From assembly GCA_009792885.1 (NCBI GenBank), contig WMCF01000030.1, positions 5,348,262-5,412,261 on the forward strand: a stretch of 64,000 nucleotides of DNA, given 5' to 3'. This stretch comes from Eremophila alpestris peregrina. Taxonomy: Eukaryota > Chordata > Aves > Passeriformes > Alaudidae. Position numbers and translations under genes: made by a program. This document shows positions 47,601 to 59,267 of the stretch, one piece after another; the stretch's first letter is position 1; every line of letters starts with the position of its first letter. The notes beneath the pieces are model-generated. The model was not told where the DNA came from, did not search any database, and worked only from the letters and a program-made list of their open reading frames with translations.

Positions 47601-48455
47601 CATCACGGAGCAGACTTTTGAGAAAATTGTGGTTTGTAAGAAGCACATGCATTTTACTTTGCTCCAGAAAGACATTGAATGAAAAATAATAAAGCAATTA
47701 ATTATAATTCCTTTGTAGAGTCTGAGGCAAAATTAACTAAAGGCTCCTGAAATAGAAAGTAAAAACAACAACCAAAAAGTTCATAAATAAAGCAAGACTT
47801 GTATATGTGTGTGTGTGTGTGTTTTAATTGAGTCTAGTAATGTATTTGTTGCTTTGAAACAATTAACCCTGCACTTGGGGCTTCATCAGGGAGAGGAAGG
47901 AATAAGGGGTGATCACAAATAAAAGGGAGGAATAAGAAAGAAAACGTTATGAACAACTGCTACTGCTGCAACATTCCTCAGTCCAGACACCAAATCCAAA
48001 CCTGAAACTGGATTGCAAAATAAATCAGTAAGCCAACACATCATTAAGGAAGAAGGAAAAGGCTGTAAATTCATGCTGCTCATTAGAAGTTTACTGTAAT
48101 TGCCTCACATTCACAGTGGATACAGTTTGAGCTGTGAAGGTGATCCTGTTGGGGGCAGGTGAGGTTCTGGGACAATCAACACTTCGAAGAGTGTTTATTG
48201 AACAATTCAGCAGGTTTGGGTGTGGTCCTGAGACTGACGGAGTACTGGAAACAAGGTATGACTCTGGCTTCTCGTGTTTTCTTTTAATTTTTTTTGTCTA
48301 TTTCCTTATTTTGCAATATTTGGAAGAATTTCTGAGTTTCTATATTTCTCCTATTTATGCCTTTGCAGTTTCTACTCAGAAATGTAGTAAAGAGAGATTT
48401 GCCAGCAAAAAAATTCTCTGCTCTGAGACTTTAATTTTTTTTTCCTTTTTCTTAA
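41693..48455. other. AT-rich non-coding DNA with one small GC-rich patch
   Basis: No gene was recognised. The patch at about 43990-44165 is GC-richer and opens overlapping frames on both strands; one of 106 codons (44002-44322) begins with a hydrophobic alanine-rich stretch that mimics a signal peptide, but the rest shows no domain. A (TG)n run lies at 47806-47822 and AT-rich (AATTA)-like sequence at about 46050-46090. Confidence 0.5.
47806..47822. repeat. (TG)n microsatellite
   Basis: About eight TG units in a row are present. Confidence 0.85.
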
Positions 48456-48526
48456 AATAAAGAAATAAAAAGGTTTTCTCTGTTGTTTATTGCAGAGAAA
48501 AAAAGAATTACTTTTATTTCTTTATT
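48456..48526. repeat. Two-part AT-rich hairpin
   Basis: An outer stem pairs 48456-48472 with 48511-48526 over 16 bp with one bulged A. An inner stem pairs TTTTCTCTG (48474-48482) with CAGAGAAAA (48493-48501) over 9 bp, closing a 10-nt loop. The two stems are separated by one base on the left and nine on the right. It is AT-rich, so chance is more likely than for the hairpin at 25.4 kb, but both stems being in register is notable. Confidence 0.7.
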
Positions 48527-51500
48527 CTTACCTCCTTTGCCCCCCACCCCAATAAAACCTGAAACACATTTATAGTCCTAAAAGCAAATATCTTCTATTT
48601 TTTGAATTCAGTTCACACCATCACCTTGTCTTAGTAATGGGCTTGAGTTGTAAATGCAAGTACAGACCCCAGATATCTGGGAGTGGGGGATTTTCTGATT
48701 TTTTTGGTTTATCCTTTTTTCCATGTTGATGTCAAATCCATATGGAAGCCTTGTCAGACGTTCCTCTTTAAATGCAAAGCTGTCTGAGTAATTCAGCTCC
48801 TTGCTGTGTTTTAGATGTTAGTGTTGTCTTTGTTTGCTACAGGAGAAACCAAGAATCTCAACCTCAAATCCAAGTCAAGTAAAAAAGCAAAAATACCACT
48901 TCAATACCTTCATTTTAGATCACCTTTTCACATCTCTAGATTCAGCCATGTGAATAGGGGCTTTAAAAACTTGCCCCATTTCTATATTTAGCTTTGTAAT
49001 AAAAATGACAAGTCTCCTTAACACAATTTATTAGAAGAAGTAAAATTTTGGAAGAGAAAAAAAAGGGAAAAGGGTAGGAAAACTGATTATAAAATTATAA
49101 AAAAACATGAAAGCTAGTGACAGAGAATCACTATCTTGGTCATTTAGAATGTGTGAAGGAAAATTGCTAGAAATATGTGCTGCAGCTAATAAGATTTTGG
49201 TCACAGCACTGGTGCTGCAATAGGGCAGTCAGTTTATGTCTTAGTATCCTTATCTTACTTCCCAGACAGTTCTTTGGAAGTGCAGACTCACACAATGAAC
49301 TGTTGAAACAGGCCAGGCTCACTAAGAAAAATGATCTGTGAGAATTCTCCATATTTTCAAAAGAGAGTTTGATGTGAGCACATGATTTCCTTATATGAGC
49401 TGTGTATACAGATTGGGGTTCCCATCGTTTTAAGGCTCAACCCACTTGGCAAAACTTAGAGCAACTGCCTAAATGGGTGTTGCCATTTCTCCATATTTAG
49501 TGAACCATTTAATATCAAAATATCCAAAACTGTAAAAAAGAAAGACCAATTGTGATATCTTTTCCAGACAGATAATACATCAGTGGGCCTAACTCTTCCA
49601 GGAAAAATTATAGTGTCCAGTTTAAGATAAAACCAGCTGCCTTCAGTTTTTCCAGAAGTTCCAGGGTGTTTTTAAGCACCTTTTCAAGAGATAGTACATC
49701 CTCTACTTGCACTGCACTGACCGTGTTTGTCAAGAAACAATGTACAGCAGTCAGGCATTGACAGGATACAGGAAAAGAGACAAAAGACAGTCCACATAAC
49801 CGTCAGGAGAAGATGATGCCATATTAGAAGAAGTCAATACCATAATTTGGCAATAAAATATTTGTTCAAACTCTGACACAAGCAACAAGCTAAGTTGTTT
49901 GGAGATCAAAGTTTAGAAATATACAGCTGTAGAAAGTTTGCTTCCTCATTCTTAATGAAATTTCTGTGTCCAAATATCTTTTTAATCAAATACCTCCTTT
50001 AAAGTTTCAATGTGTTTTAAAGATTTTAGCTGATATGTACATAACACTTCACATAGCTCTACCCAAAACAGATAACTTCTGGATTGCTAAAATGTACAAC
50101 AAAAGTTTATAGGAGAAGAACAGGCTTTTTTTTTTTTTATATCCTCAATTTTTAGGAAAGGAAGACTAAGGAAATCCAATTATATGCAACCCAGTTCCTG
50201 GGATGAATGCCAACTAATTGCTCTGTCTCTTATCTTCTCTGACTTTCAGGGCTTTGAGAATATGTCCGTGAAGAATTAGCAAGAAACTTGTATGCTTTAA
50301 TTTAGCTGTCTATTTATTTTCTCTCCAAAGTGCTGCCTCCAAACCATACCTGTTTCCTCACACTGCTATGGTGGTCTTAAACTGGTAGAAAAAAAAATAG
50401 TAAGCTCTGTTCTCATTTTATTATGGTTTACTTCCCTAATCATAGCAATAAGTTACACAAAAACTCCAACAGCCATATAATTTATCTTTTCTCCCACATA
50501 CTTTCTCAGATATTGATCCTTTTAAAAACAATGAGAGAGAAAAGAAAACCCTCAGTTTAAAAATTTCAGATTCAGACAACCATTTCTGTCTCCTGTAATA
50601 ATAATCTGAATTTAAAAATTTCTTTCTACTGAAGAAATTCTAAGAATTTCTTAGAATTACATTACATAAACATTCTAAGAAACAGCCTGTAAAACAAGGT
50701 ATTATGTTCATTGAGCATCACTCTCAGTAAAAACAAGTTTAAACAAAGACAGTACCAAATGGCAAAACTTTCATAAAGTCTGTCTAGCCACACTTTCTTA
50801 ACCTGGAGTACAAACCTTCAGTTTCCTCCAAAGAATAAAAACATCAGAACAATTTTATTTAATCCAATATCAGTAGAGGTGTTGTTGGTTCTCAGCCACA
50901 CACAGAGTAAGGATATCTGAAACTACAATGCAGCCTTGCAGAGAAAAGCACTAGTGTTTCTGTGCTTATATGAACATCTACCCTGAGCCCTACCAAACTT
51001 AGTTTGAATAAGTTTAACTGGGAGCATTTCAGGGTCTTCAGTGAAGTTCAGCGTGTTTACAAGAGCAGAGAACTTGGTCATGGAATAGAGACCAACAACT
51101 CTTGTAAAAATATTTTTAACAACTCATGAAGAATAGTTTTTATATGACAACTAAGGCAACTAGAAAATTAAGAGTCCCTTTCCATAAATAGGAGAGAATT
51201 ACTGCATAATGACAGTTCAGAGATCCTGGGTGGATGCCCTTATAGAAACTACCAAGGGAATACTCTCAGAAAATCAACAAATGCACTGATCCTCAGAGGT
51301 AACTGTATGAAACTTGCTGGATTTTGAAGACTGTAAATGTTCTTCTTCCTTTTGTTATTCTTTTGGAGGCCTTGTTTCTTCTCTTTCCAATTTCCCAAGT
51401 TTCAATGAAGGGACACCAGAAGGTGAAGCAGTACATTCTACTGAAATACTGTTTTCTGGAAGGCTTCATATAAAATAGGCAAGAACTTATTGCTAGCAAC

Positions 51501-54500
51501 AGTATCCTAACAACAGACTCTGTTGTACTTCCATTCCCCCAGCTTTCCCCTTTTTGCAGCCATGTTCATCTGCCAACCGGCCATTCAAACGGGAAAATTC
51601 ATTAGAATATGATTTACAGTGCATCCACTGAGATCACATTCATTACTTTTCTTGGGAGTTATTTCAGCAATATAAAGCAGGCATCATGCTGACTTACCTT
51701 ACTCCATTATGCTTAGGGGTCTATTGTATTATTAAAGCAGTGGAATGTAGTAAAACCACACCTATTTTGATGTTCATATAAAATATTCATCTCTGTTGGA
51801 TAAAGGTTTTCATTTTTAATGCATTACATAACATTCCTAACTTTAGTGGCAGAGGCTACAACTCAGGTTGTTTGAATTTATTTATATTTTTTCAAATGAA
51901 AAGAGATTTTCTCTTTGGTTTCTGTAAAAACAAGCAGAACTATTGAGACATCTACAGCTTCTGTGCTCAATAAAGAGTCAGAATGTTTGTTTAATAAAAA
52001 TGCAGTTTTCATTTAATAACTGGTACATTAAAAGTACAGTTGTCAGTTCTGAGATATAGGGAGGTACCTTAGTTCTACTCTGGAAAAAGATACAGCTATG
52101 TATCATTTCCCAAGGGCCTGACTTCTGTAGGAATGTAAATCAACGTCTTCAAGAGATCTCCAGAATCAGGGACCAAGCCCATGCAGGATGCTAAGAGGTC
52201 ATAGCCTCATCCCATCAAGGACGAGACCAGCTTTTCTGAACACTGTACAAGTACCTGGGTATGAAGCTCTTCCCTCTGCTTGAAGCTGAGGGCACCTGGG
52301 CTGCTTGCTTCTCTCACACAGCTTCAAGATGGAATGAGTTAAACCATCCCACTTGGCAACTGGACCACAGATGCAGAGAACCTAGAGAAGGCAACGATAC
52401 AAATCCTCATATTGTGAAGTATGTACCCCTTTCAACTCATTCCCAAAATCCTCACTGGGATTTTGTAGCCTTTATGCATTACAGGCTCCCATTCAGCCAA
52501 GATCAGACAAACATCAGGAATCAAACCATAATGATGTTAAAATTAATTACTTTCTTTTACCCTGTAATTGAGTCTATCAATTACAGATAATGACAAGCAA
52601 GGATTTAAAGCTAATACTTATGGAGAACTGGCCTCTTCTGTGTGTTCTGTTTGTTTTCTCCACTGCTTTTTTCATATTTATGTTCTCCCTTTATGTGGCT
52701 TTCTTATCTGTGCATGAGTGTAGGTTCTGGACTTTCTAGGGTGAGACTACCTTTAAATGAAACTTAGCAGAGTAGGAGCTAGCCAGGATTTGTAGCCATT
52801 CTGTAAGGAAAATAAACATTATTAATAAAAGGATTTAATTTTATTGAATTTTCCAACTTAAGAACCAAGAAAGTTATTTCATAGACTATTCTATTTACCA
52901 AATGTAGTATAACCACAAATAGATTTTTTTCACCTCTGACATGTATACTCCTGCACGTGGCGAGATTCCAGAAATATTATGATAAAGAACAGGTTGCTTT
53001 TGATTTCTTCAAGTTATTTAATGTGTTCAGCCCAACAGGATAAAAGGAATTTTTAAATCCTGCAATGTGTGTCTGGTTCTTTACATAAAACTCAGCATCA
53101 TACAACTGCATCTAAGGAATTTACAAGGTAAGAGGGAGTTCCAGAAAGTTGTTCTGAGATAAAGCTGTCATGTTAGAAGAGAAAGATTGTTCAGTACACA
53201 CACATATGGTGGAAATGTGGCAGTATATCTGGAATATGTCCTCATAAATACCATTCTGTACTGACTGGGTGAAAACCTCCACAACATCAAAGGATGGTTT
53301 GGGAGAACACGGTTTCTCGGAAAGAATAGATTACTGACATTGGAGTTTAAGTCCCAGGAAAATATGTCAAGATGAGGAAGGAAATTGTCAATACCTTGCA
53401 ATGTACTCAGATCACCTAAACATTCCTGCTGTTTAAAAACAATCCCTTTTGAATAGGTTTGAGTTGCCAATATTGACTTTTATACCTTTTCGCTATGTAT
53501 TCATCATAGTGGTCATTTCTATTTAAAAAACAAATGACATGGAAGAGTCTGGTAACAATATGTCTAATTTGTATTTCGTATTTTTTGCAGTATCCTTCTT
53601 GCAGAACATGATTTGGAAGAGGTTGGTGGAGAGCAGGTCAAAAGCTCTGGGACAGGCCTGAGGAACTGAAGCACAACAGGGTCTCCTCGAGGGCGATGGT
53701 AATATAAATAATAATAAAATTATGACAATTCTGCCTGCCAGGCTTCCTTCTTCAGGATATTACTGCAGCGCATCTGAATGTGCTTTGACCTGCCTAATGC
53801 TTTTTGATTCCCTACTCCGGGAACTATTTGTTCCTTCATGCATATTTCTGACTTTCCTTTAGGAGAGACATTAAATGATTGAACAGATTTAACCTAATTT
53901 TTGGTCAGCAGCAGTCAGTGAATTGCTGAATATTTCTTTTTATGTCTTGGTTTTGCAGAAGCTTCAAATCTGTCAGGATAAAATGCTGTACAAAACTTTC
54001 CCTCTGAAATCTTGGGAAAGTCCTACTTTTAGTCACTTACCTAAGTACCATCCAGATGCAGTTGCTGTAATACTTTTAATTAGAACCTACCTTTAATTAA
54101 AACCTTATTGCAACAACAGAGAAACAGTGGGCTTTTCCACCCAGCCAAGTGGAATCTGCACACTTTATTTTATAATTCAATTTTTACAATGCCTTTTCCA
54201 GTGGAGACTCTTCTCTTTCCTGTCTGTCTTTGATTATTGCTGGGCTGCTGCCACTGACATGGTCTCTGCACCGCAAGACCAAATCTGAGTTTTTGCAACA
54301 CAAAAGAGTGGGTCCAGCTCCTCAGTCACTCCAGACTTGTATCTGACAGCACCCTGGAAGCACAGACCTTGCACAAACTGCCAATAAAAGCCAACCTTCC
54401 CAACTACATTCCTTTAAAAGCCACTATTGTTCTCATTCATGATTGAACAGCTCAGCTTTCATTTCAAATGAAAAAAAAAAAGAAGTCCAGGCTGCATTGA

Positions 54501-55265
54501 ACAACTTCCAGACATTTCCTATACCCTCAGAGTATTTCAATACTATTGCAAGGCTTTTGAGTGTAGCGCCCCTGAAATGGTGATAGTTATTATTTTTTCC
54601 GATAGGACAAAATCTCTCTGATTAATGCCAGCACAATATTTCTATAATCTTTTAAAAAAAGTTTTCTGTATGTATTAACTTGCAGAATTGGAAAGGCAGA
54701 GCAGTAAATTCATGCAAGGCACAATTTTACTGACAGGCGAGCAGATGATGGATTAAATCTGGTGTTACTTCAGCTTCTTCGGTAATGAGCCATTCTCATT
54801 GTGATCCCAAATTGTTTTTCTATGTCACATTCTGGGCTTCAAGACAATGCAAGCAGTTATAAATTATTTTTGCTCAGTGTTATAGTAGAAAAACAATGAG
54901 CTCTGGGAAGACGTCATAAATGGAAGTGTTTTTAACACAGGCATCTTGGTTGCCCTTTTCACCTATTTCTTGACTATGTTTCTTAATTTATCCCTTTACT
55001 AGAATTGCTACCTAAAAATAAACTGCAAACTTCCAGTGTGCTAGACACCAAAAAGAGGGCATGGTCCTTAGCCAGGAGACATTATGATGTAAAACACTCG
55101 GCAACTAGCCAGTTAAATTAGTGAGCTATAAAACAAACATCTGTATATTTTTAATATCAATATATTTTTAGAAAAGGTATAATTTGCCTCAACTCCTTTC
55201 ATATTCTGGCACATGTATTTTAGGAAAGGAAAAATAAAGATAGAGATTATTTATATTACACCCAC
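48527..55265. other. AT-rich non-coding DNA
   Basis: No gene or recognisable mobile element occurs over 6.7 kb. There is a small palindrome AATTCTAAGA-ATT-TCTTAGAATT at 50636-50658. The stretches at about 53740-54060 and 54660-54910 are repeat-free and of mixed composition, and could hold conserved non-coding elements. Confidence 0.5.
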
Positions 55266-55882
55266 AGAATCACAGAAGTGGTAAGGCTGGAAGGGACCAC
55301 AGTGGATTATCTGGTCCAACCTCCGTGGTCAAGCAGGGTCACCCCAGGGCACAATGGCCCAGGATTGCGTCCAAATGGGTTTTAATCATCTCCAGTGGGG
55401 GAGACTCCACAGCCTCTCTGGGCAACCAGTGCATGGTCACCCACATAGGAAAGAAGTCCTTCCTCATGATCAGTTGGAACTTCTGTGCCTCAGTTTCTGC
55501 CTCTTGTCCCATTGCTTGGCACCACTGAGCAAAGCCTGGCTCCAACCTCTTGACATCCTCTCTGCAGATACTGACAGAGGTCTCCTCTCTGTTTTCTCAA
55601 GGCTGAACAGGCCCAACTCCCTCAGCCTTTCTTCAGATGAGGGATACTCTGTGGTCACTGAACCATCCCTGTAGCCCTCCACTGGACCTGCTCCAGGAGC
55701 TCCGTGTCTCTCTTGTCCTGAGGAGCCCAGAACTCAACACAGCACTCCAGATGTGGCCTCACCAGGGCTGAGTAAAGGGGCAAGATCACCTCCTTTGACC
55801 AAATGCTCTTCCTGATGCACTCCAGGATTCCATTGGCCTTCTTGCCACAAGAGCTCCCTGTTAGTTCATGGACACCTTGTTG
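55266..55882 (-). mobile_element. CR1 LINE 3' portion (minus strand)
   Basis: Read on the plus strand the copy opens with the reversed CR1 tail ('agaatcacagaa', 'aaggctggaagggaccac', 'atctggtccaacctc') and continues through the antisense ORF2 C-terminus ('ttctcaaggctgaacaggcc', 'caactccctcagcctttctt', 'ctgaggagcccagaactc') before fading out near 55880. It is 5'-truncated to about 620 bp, as is typical of CR1. It is the longest CR1 3' copy in the window and lies in the opposite orientation to the others. Confidence 0.95.
55340..55780 (-). pseudogene. CR1 ORF2 C-terminus remnant
   Basis: Minus-strand frames give the conserved end of the CR1 polymerase: SGPQDKRDTELLEQVQ-like residues near 55690-55730, then SSEERLRELGLFSLEKTE, then QKFQLIMRKDFFPMWVTMHW, then LPREAVESPPLEMIKTHLDA and ILGHCALG. 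These lie in different frames, so at least one frameshift is present between about 55470 and 55545. In the intact protein this segment follows the reverse-transcriptase domain. The remnant lacks the catalytic core and is not functional. Confidence 0.88.
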
Positions 55883-57067
55883 CCTGATATTAATTTAAAT
55901 TTTATTATTATTAAAAAACTCCAACACACTGGTTTCTCTATGATGAGCTAGCAGCAGTGGAAATGCCCAGTATCTATTGGCAGATAGTAGTGCTTTGCTT
56001 TGTAGTGGAACAGGGAGTAAAGTTCTGATGCTTCCTTCCATTGTGCAAGGGAAAAAATAGGTATAATTAAAATAAAATTATTTTAAAAATCCAGCCTGGT
56101 GAGTAAGAAAGCATTTACATGAAAATGTTAAGTAGGAAGGTATATTCAGTCCTGCTTTCTGGTGTTTAAGTGCCTTTTTTAATAAAGAAAACCCCCTTAA
56201 AAACCAAAAGCCTCTGCTAAATGTGAGGCTATGCACAGTTTTTCATTAAGAGTCATCAATGGAAGGTATAAAGAAAGAGCACTTCTCTTGGGCACCCTCC
56301 TGTACAGAATTTCCCTTGGTACTGGAGCATTGAAAATCTCCATTCACTTGTAGGGATTCGGACCCAAAATTCCCTTGAACCTGGGGTGGGAACTTGCCTC
56401 AGATACCCCAGTGAAGCTGCACATGGAAATCACTTAAAGCTCACTCTGAGATGTAGCAGAGAGGTACAGTGCAGGTGGGAATCTATAGCACACTGATAGC
56501 ACACTCACCTGGAAGGCAGGAGAGTAACAACTGATTTAGGGGGCAAAGCCCAATCCATATCCCCCAAAGATCACTCCTATGTAAAACAGAGACATCAAGC
56601 AGGAGATCCAAACAGCCCTGTGGTGAATTAAGTCAGCTACCAACACTAAGGAGCTGTCCCTTTTTATTGGAAGCACCTGTCCAAGCTATCTCTGGGAACC
56701 CCTCCTTCTTTTCTCTCTAATTAGCTGCTTGAAATAACATCTTTTTACACAAAATGAAAAAATTACCATCTCTGTTATCTAATAGTTTTGTTATTCAGCA
56801 TTGATATTGAAAGCCATAAAGAAGGATGTCCTTTGGACCAGCTTGCTTCTATAGATGCAAATAAACAGGACTCCTTCCCCATTTTCATTAATATTAATTT
56901 TATACCAGGTGTAAATAGCATAAATTTGTGAGCAGGAAAAGACTTTCCTCAGTGGTACATCCACTGGAGAGGAGAAAATGTTCATTCACATTTGACAAGA
57001 AGAGAAGAAACTGAAAGGATCCTGCACAAACTGGATGAATTTTCTCTCTACAGAAATACTAGAAAAG
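55883..57067. other. Non-coding DNA
   Basis: No gene was recognised. A short ATTATT-rich stretch follows the CR1 copy near 55895-55915. Confidence 0.5.
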
Positions 57068-57200
57068 CCAGGACCCACTGTTTTGGGCACAGTCTTATTT
57101 AATCTATATACTCAGAATATATTTGTAAAATCAGTCTCTTGGACAACATTAGCAAAAAACATACTGATAACTGTGTCTGCTGGGGCTGTGATGGATCAAA
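57068..57200 (+). pseudogene. Possible decayed LINE reverse-transcriptase fragment
   Basis: One plus-strand frame contains VLGTVLFNLYTQNI followed by TTLAKN and SAGAVMD. This resembles the CR1/LINE reverse-transcriptase stretch in which a VLGPVLFN-type motif precedes a TLSKFADD-type block. The catalytic aspartate pair is not preserved in this reading. The match is short and imperfect and could be chance; no adjoining CR1 sequence was recognised. Confidence 0.35.
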
Positions 57201-59251
57201 TGAACCTGTGCTGTTTAGGCAGTGGAAGTTCCATGTCTGAGATAAGGTGGCAGCTGAAGGAAAGTTTCGTTCAGCTCAAGAGCACATGATGCTGATGTAA
57301 GTTCTTTCATGGTAAGGAGGTGCAAGTTGGCTGGGGAAATCTGTAAGCAATGGGACCAATAAAATCTGCTATCCTAATATTTCCAGACAAATAATATAGT
57401 AAAGCATTGTCTAGAGCCATCTAAATTTAACATGAGGAGTCCTTATTGTTTTTATTTAGTGGATTAGCAGTGACCTTATCCAAACATCCTCTTCCCTCTC
57501 ACTGTTTCCTTCCTTACTGCCTGTTTCTCCTCTACAGCTGAGAGGAAGCACCTCTTGGTCCCACAGGACTTTCCACTGGGTCACACTGCACTTGTCCAGG
57601 GCCCCTTTCCTCAACTGAAGCTGAACTCACATATTTTAAAGGTGTTAGAAGACTAAAATATATGGGCAATGGTAAATAAAGATTAGGCACCAGGAAGCAG
57701 GGAGAGATGGAGGAAGTATGTAATTAAATTCCTTTCCTGCCACCCACGCCCAGCTCTCCTCTAGGCGCTAGAAAGGAGAGTCTCTTTCTTGTTCTCTTTC
57801 TCTCTTTCCCCCTGCTTCCCTTCCTACCTGGACAGACATCCCCTGGTCACTCTCCCACTGGAGCAACCTTCAGCAGATCCTAGGACTCGTGCTCCCAGGT
57901 CCCAGGCACATGTGAGGGACTGGCCTCTTTCAGAAAATCCCGGTGACATGTGGCCAACCATTCTACACATAAAACCCTGGAAGCTCCTAATGTGTTCAGC
58001 ATGTGCAAACTGATTAGGTTCTGACTACAGGGAAACATAATCATCTGCATATAGTTGGAGGTAGTAAGAGGAGAAGTTATTAAACATGGTATGAGGGAGT
58101 TTATTAGGAGTAATAGGATGGAACTGAGAAGGCAAACACTTGAACATATGGAAAAGCTGCCAGACAATGAGATCAACTCAGCATGAAAGACTAGTGCAAG
58201 GAGGTGGAGGAAACCACATTTAAAATTAGACTTAACATTAGAAAATGTGCTGTGGGGAACACGCCTGCCTGGCAGAGATGTGCAGAACCCTTTTCTATGC
58301 ACACCTAGCACCCCTGGATCTGAAAACAGGTCCAATCACAACAGATCCAGACTCCAAAATGTGAGGCTTCATGCCATCAGAAGGAAAATCTTTTTAACAT
58401 ATGTTATGAGCTACTGGAAAGTGTAGCTGAGCTGATAGTGACAAAGATGGGAAAACCAAACAAGGGGTATGAGGCCATCTTTGCACAGATAAAGGCCAAA
58501 GAGGACATTACAGGATTGTGATATTTATTTCCAGACTTGCCATCACCCATGTCTTTGCCTAAAACTTTTCTTGTGCATCCAGTATTTTCTGGGTGGAAAG
58601 GGGGTGAAAGGAAAGTAAGATGTGTGAGATTAAAAAAGAAAGTGCCTAAAATTATGTCCAGGGTGTGGGAAGTTCAAGCAATATATTTTGCCTTTCAGCG
58701 CAAGGGAAAGAAAGCTGTTGGGAAAGTCTGGGGTGGTTATTTTTATAGCTCCATGACTATTGCTGAACACAGCTTTGTAGAACCGCTGACTGGAAACACC
58801 CACCCACCAACTAACTACGTATTTATTGTGAAACCAAGGCAATAGCAGAAGGCACCAGGGCTGCTGTTATCAAGGCAGCTGGGAACACCAGCAATTCTCA
58901 TGTCCTCTCAGCAGCAAGCCAATCCAGGAGCTCCAACTCAGCAGCAAAATCTTGGTTCTCAGCTGATACGACACTGCATATATGGGACTAAGAAGGCTTG
59001 AATTAACTGTCAGACATTGCCTCAGGACACAAAGATGCATAGATTTTTCCACTCTCCTTTTATTTGCAATCTCTGTGCTTAATCCCTCACAGCAGTTTCA
59101 GTGAAACCCAATAGGTCACTGGTGGGTTGCTTGCCTCAGCTCCTGTTTTCTTACTCTGCAGACAGCCTCAAACAGAGCAGCTAAAACAGGTTTAAGTGTC
59201 TGACTCACAAACACCAGGAAAGAGCAAAGGTTTGTGTGAATATATTAATGG
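57201..59251. other. Non-coding DNA
   Basis: No gene was recognised. A pyrimidine-rich run lies at about 57779-57830. A 151-codon minus-strand frame at 57880-58335 has leucine/serine-rich composition but no domain or plausible neighbours, and a 102-codon plus-strand frame at 58537-58845 is similar in quality. Confidence 0.5.
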
Positions 59252-59267
59252 GCAAATCGATTTGCAT
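59252..59267. promoter_or_regulatory. Palindrome joining an ATCGAT core and an octamer
   Basis: GCAAATCGATTTGC (59252-59265) is a perfect 14-bp palindrome. Its centre ATCGAT is the core recognised by ONECUT/CUT-type homeodomain factors, and the right half extends to ATTTGCAT (59260-59267), an octamer. The combination is compact and CpG-containing in AT-rich DNA. Function is not shown. Confidence 0.35.

Noticed and set aside
50636..50658. Palindrome AATTCTAAGA-ATT-TCTTAGAATT
   Set aside because: AT-rich and short; likely chance or a local slippage product.
57880..58335. 151-codon minus-strand frame
   Set aside because: Leucine/serine-rich with no recognisable family; overlapped by a plus-strand frame and no sign of splice sites or promoter.
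58140..58460. Wording vaguely like internal CR1 3' UTR ('aaaatctttttaacatatgttatgagctactgga')
   Set aside because: Could not be anchored to any conserved CR1 segment or terminal repeat.
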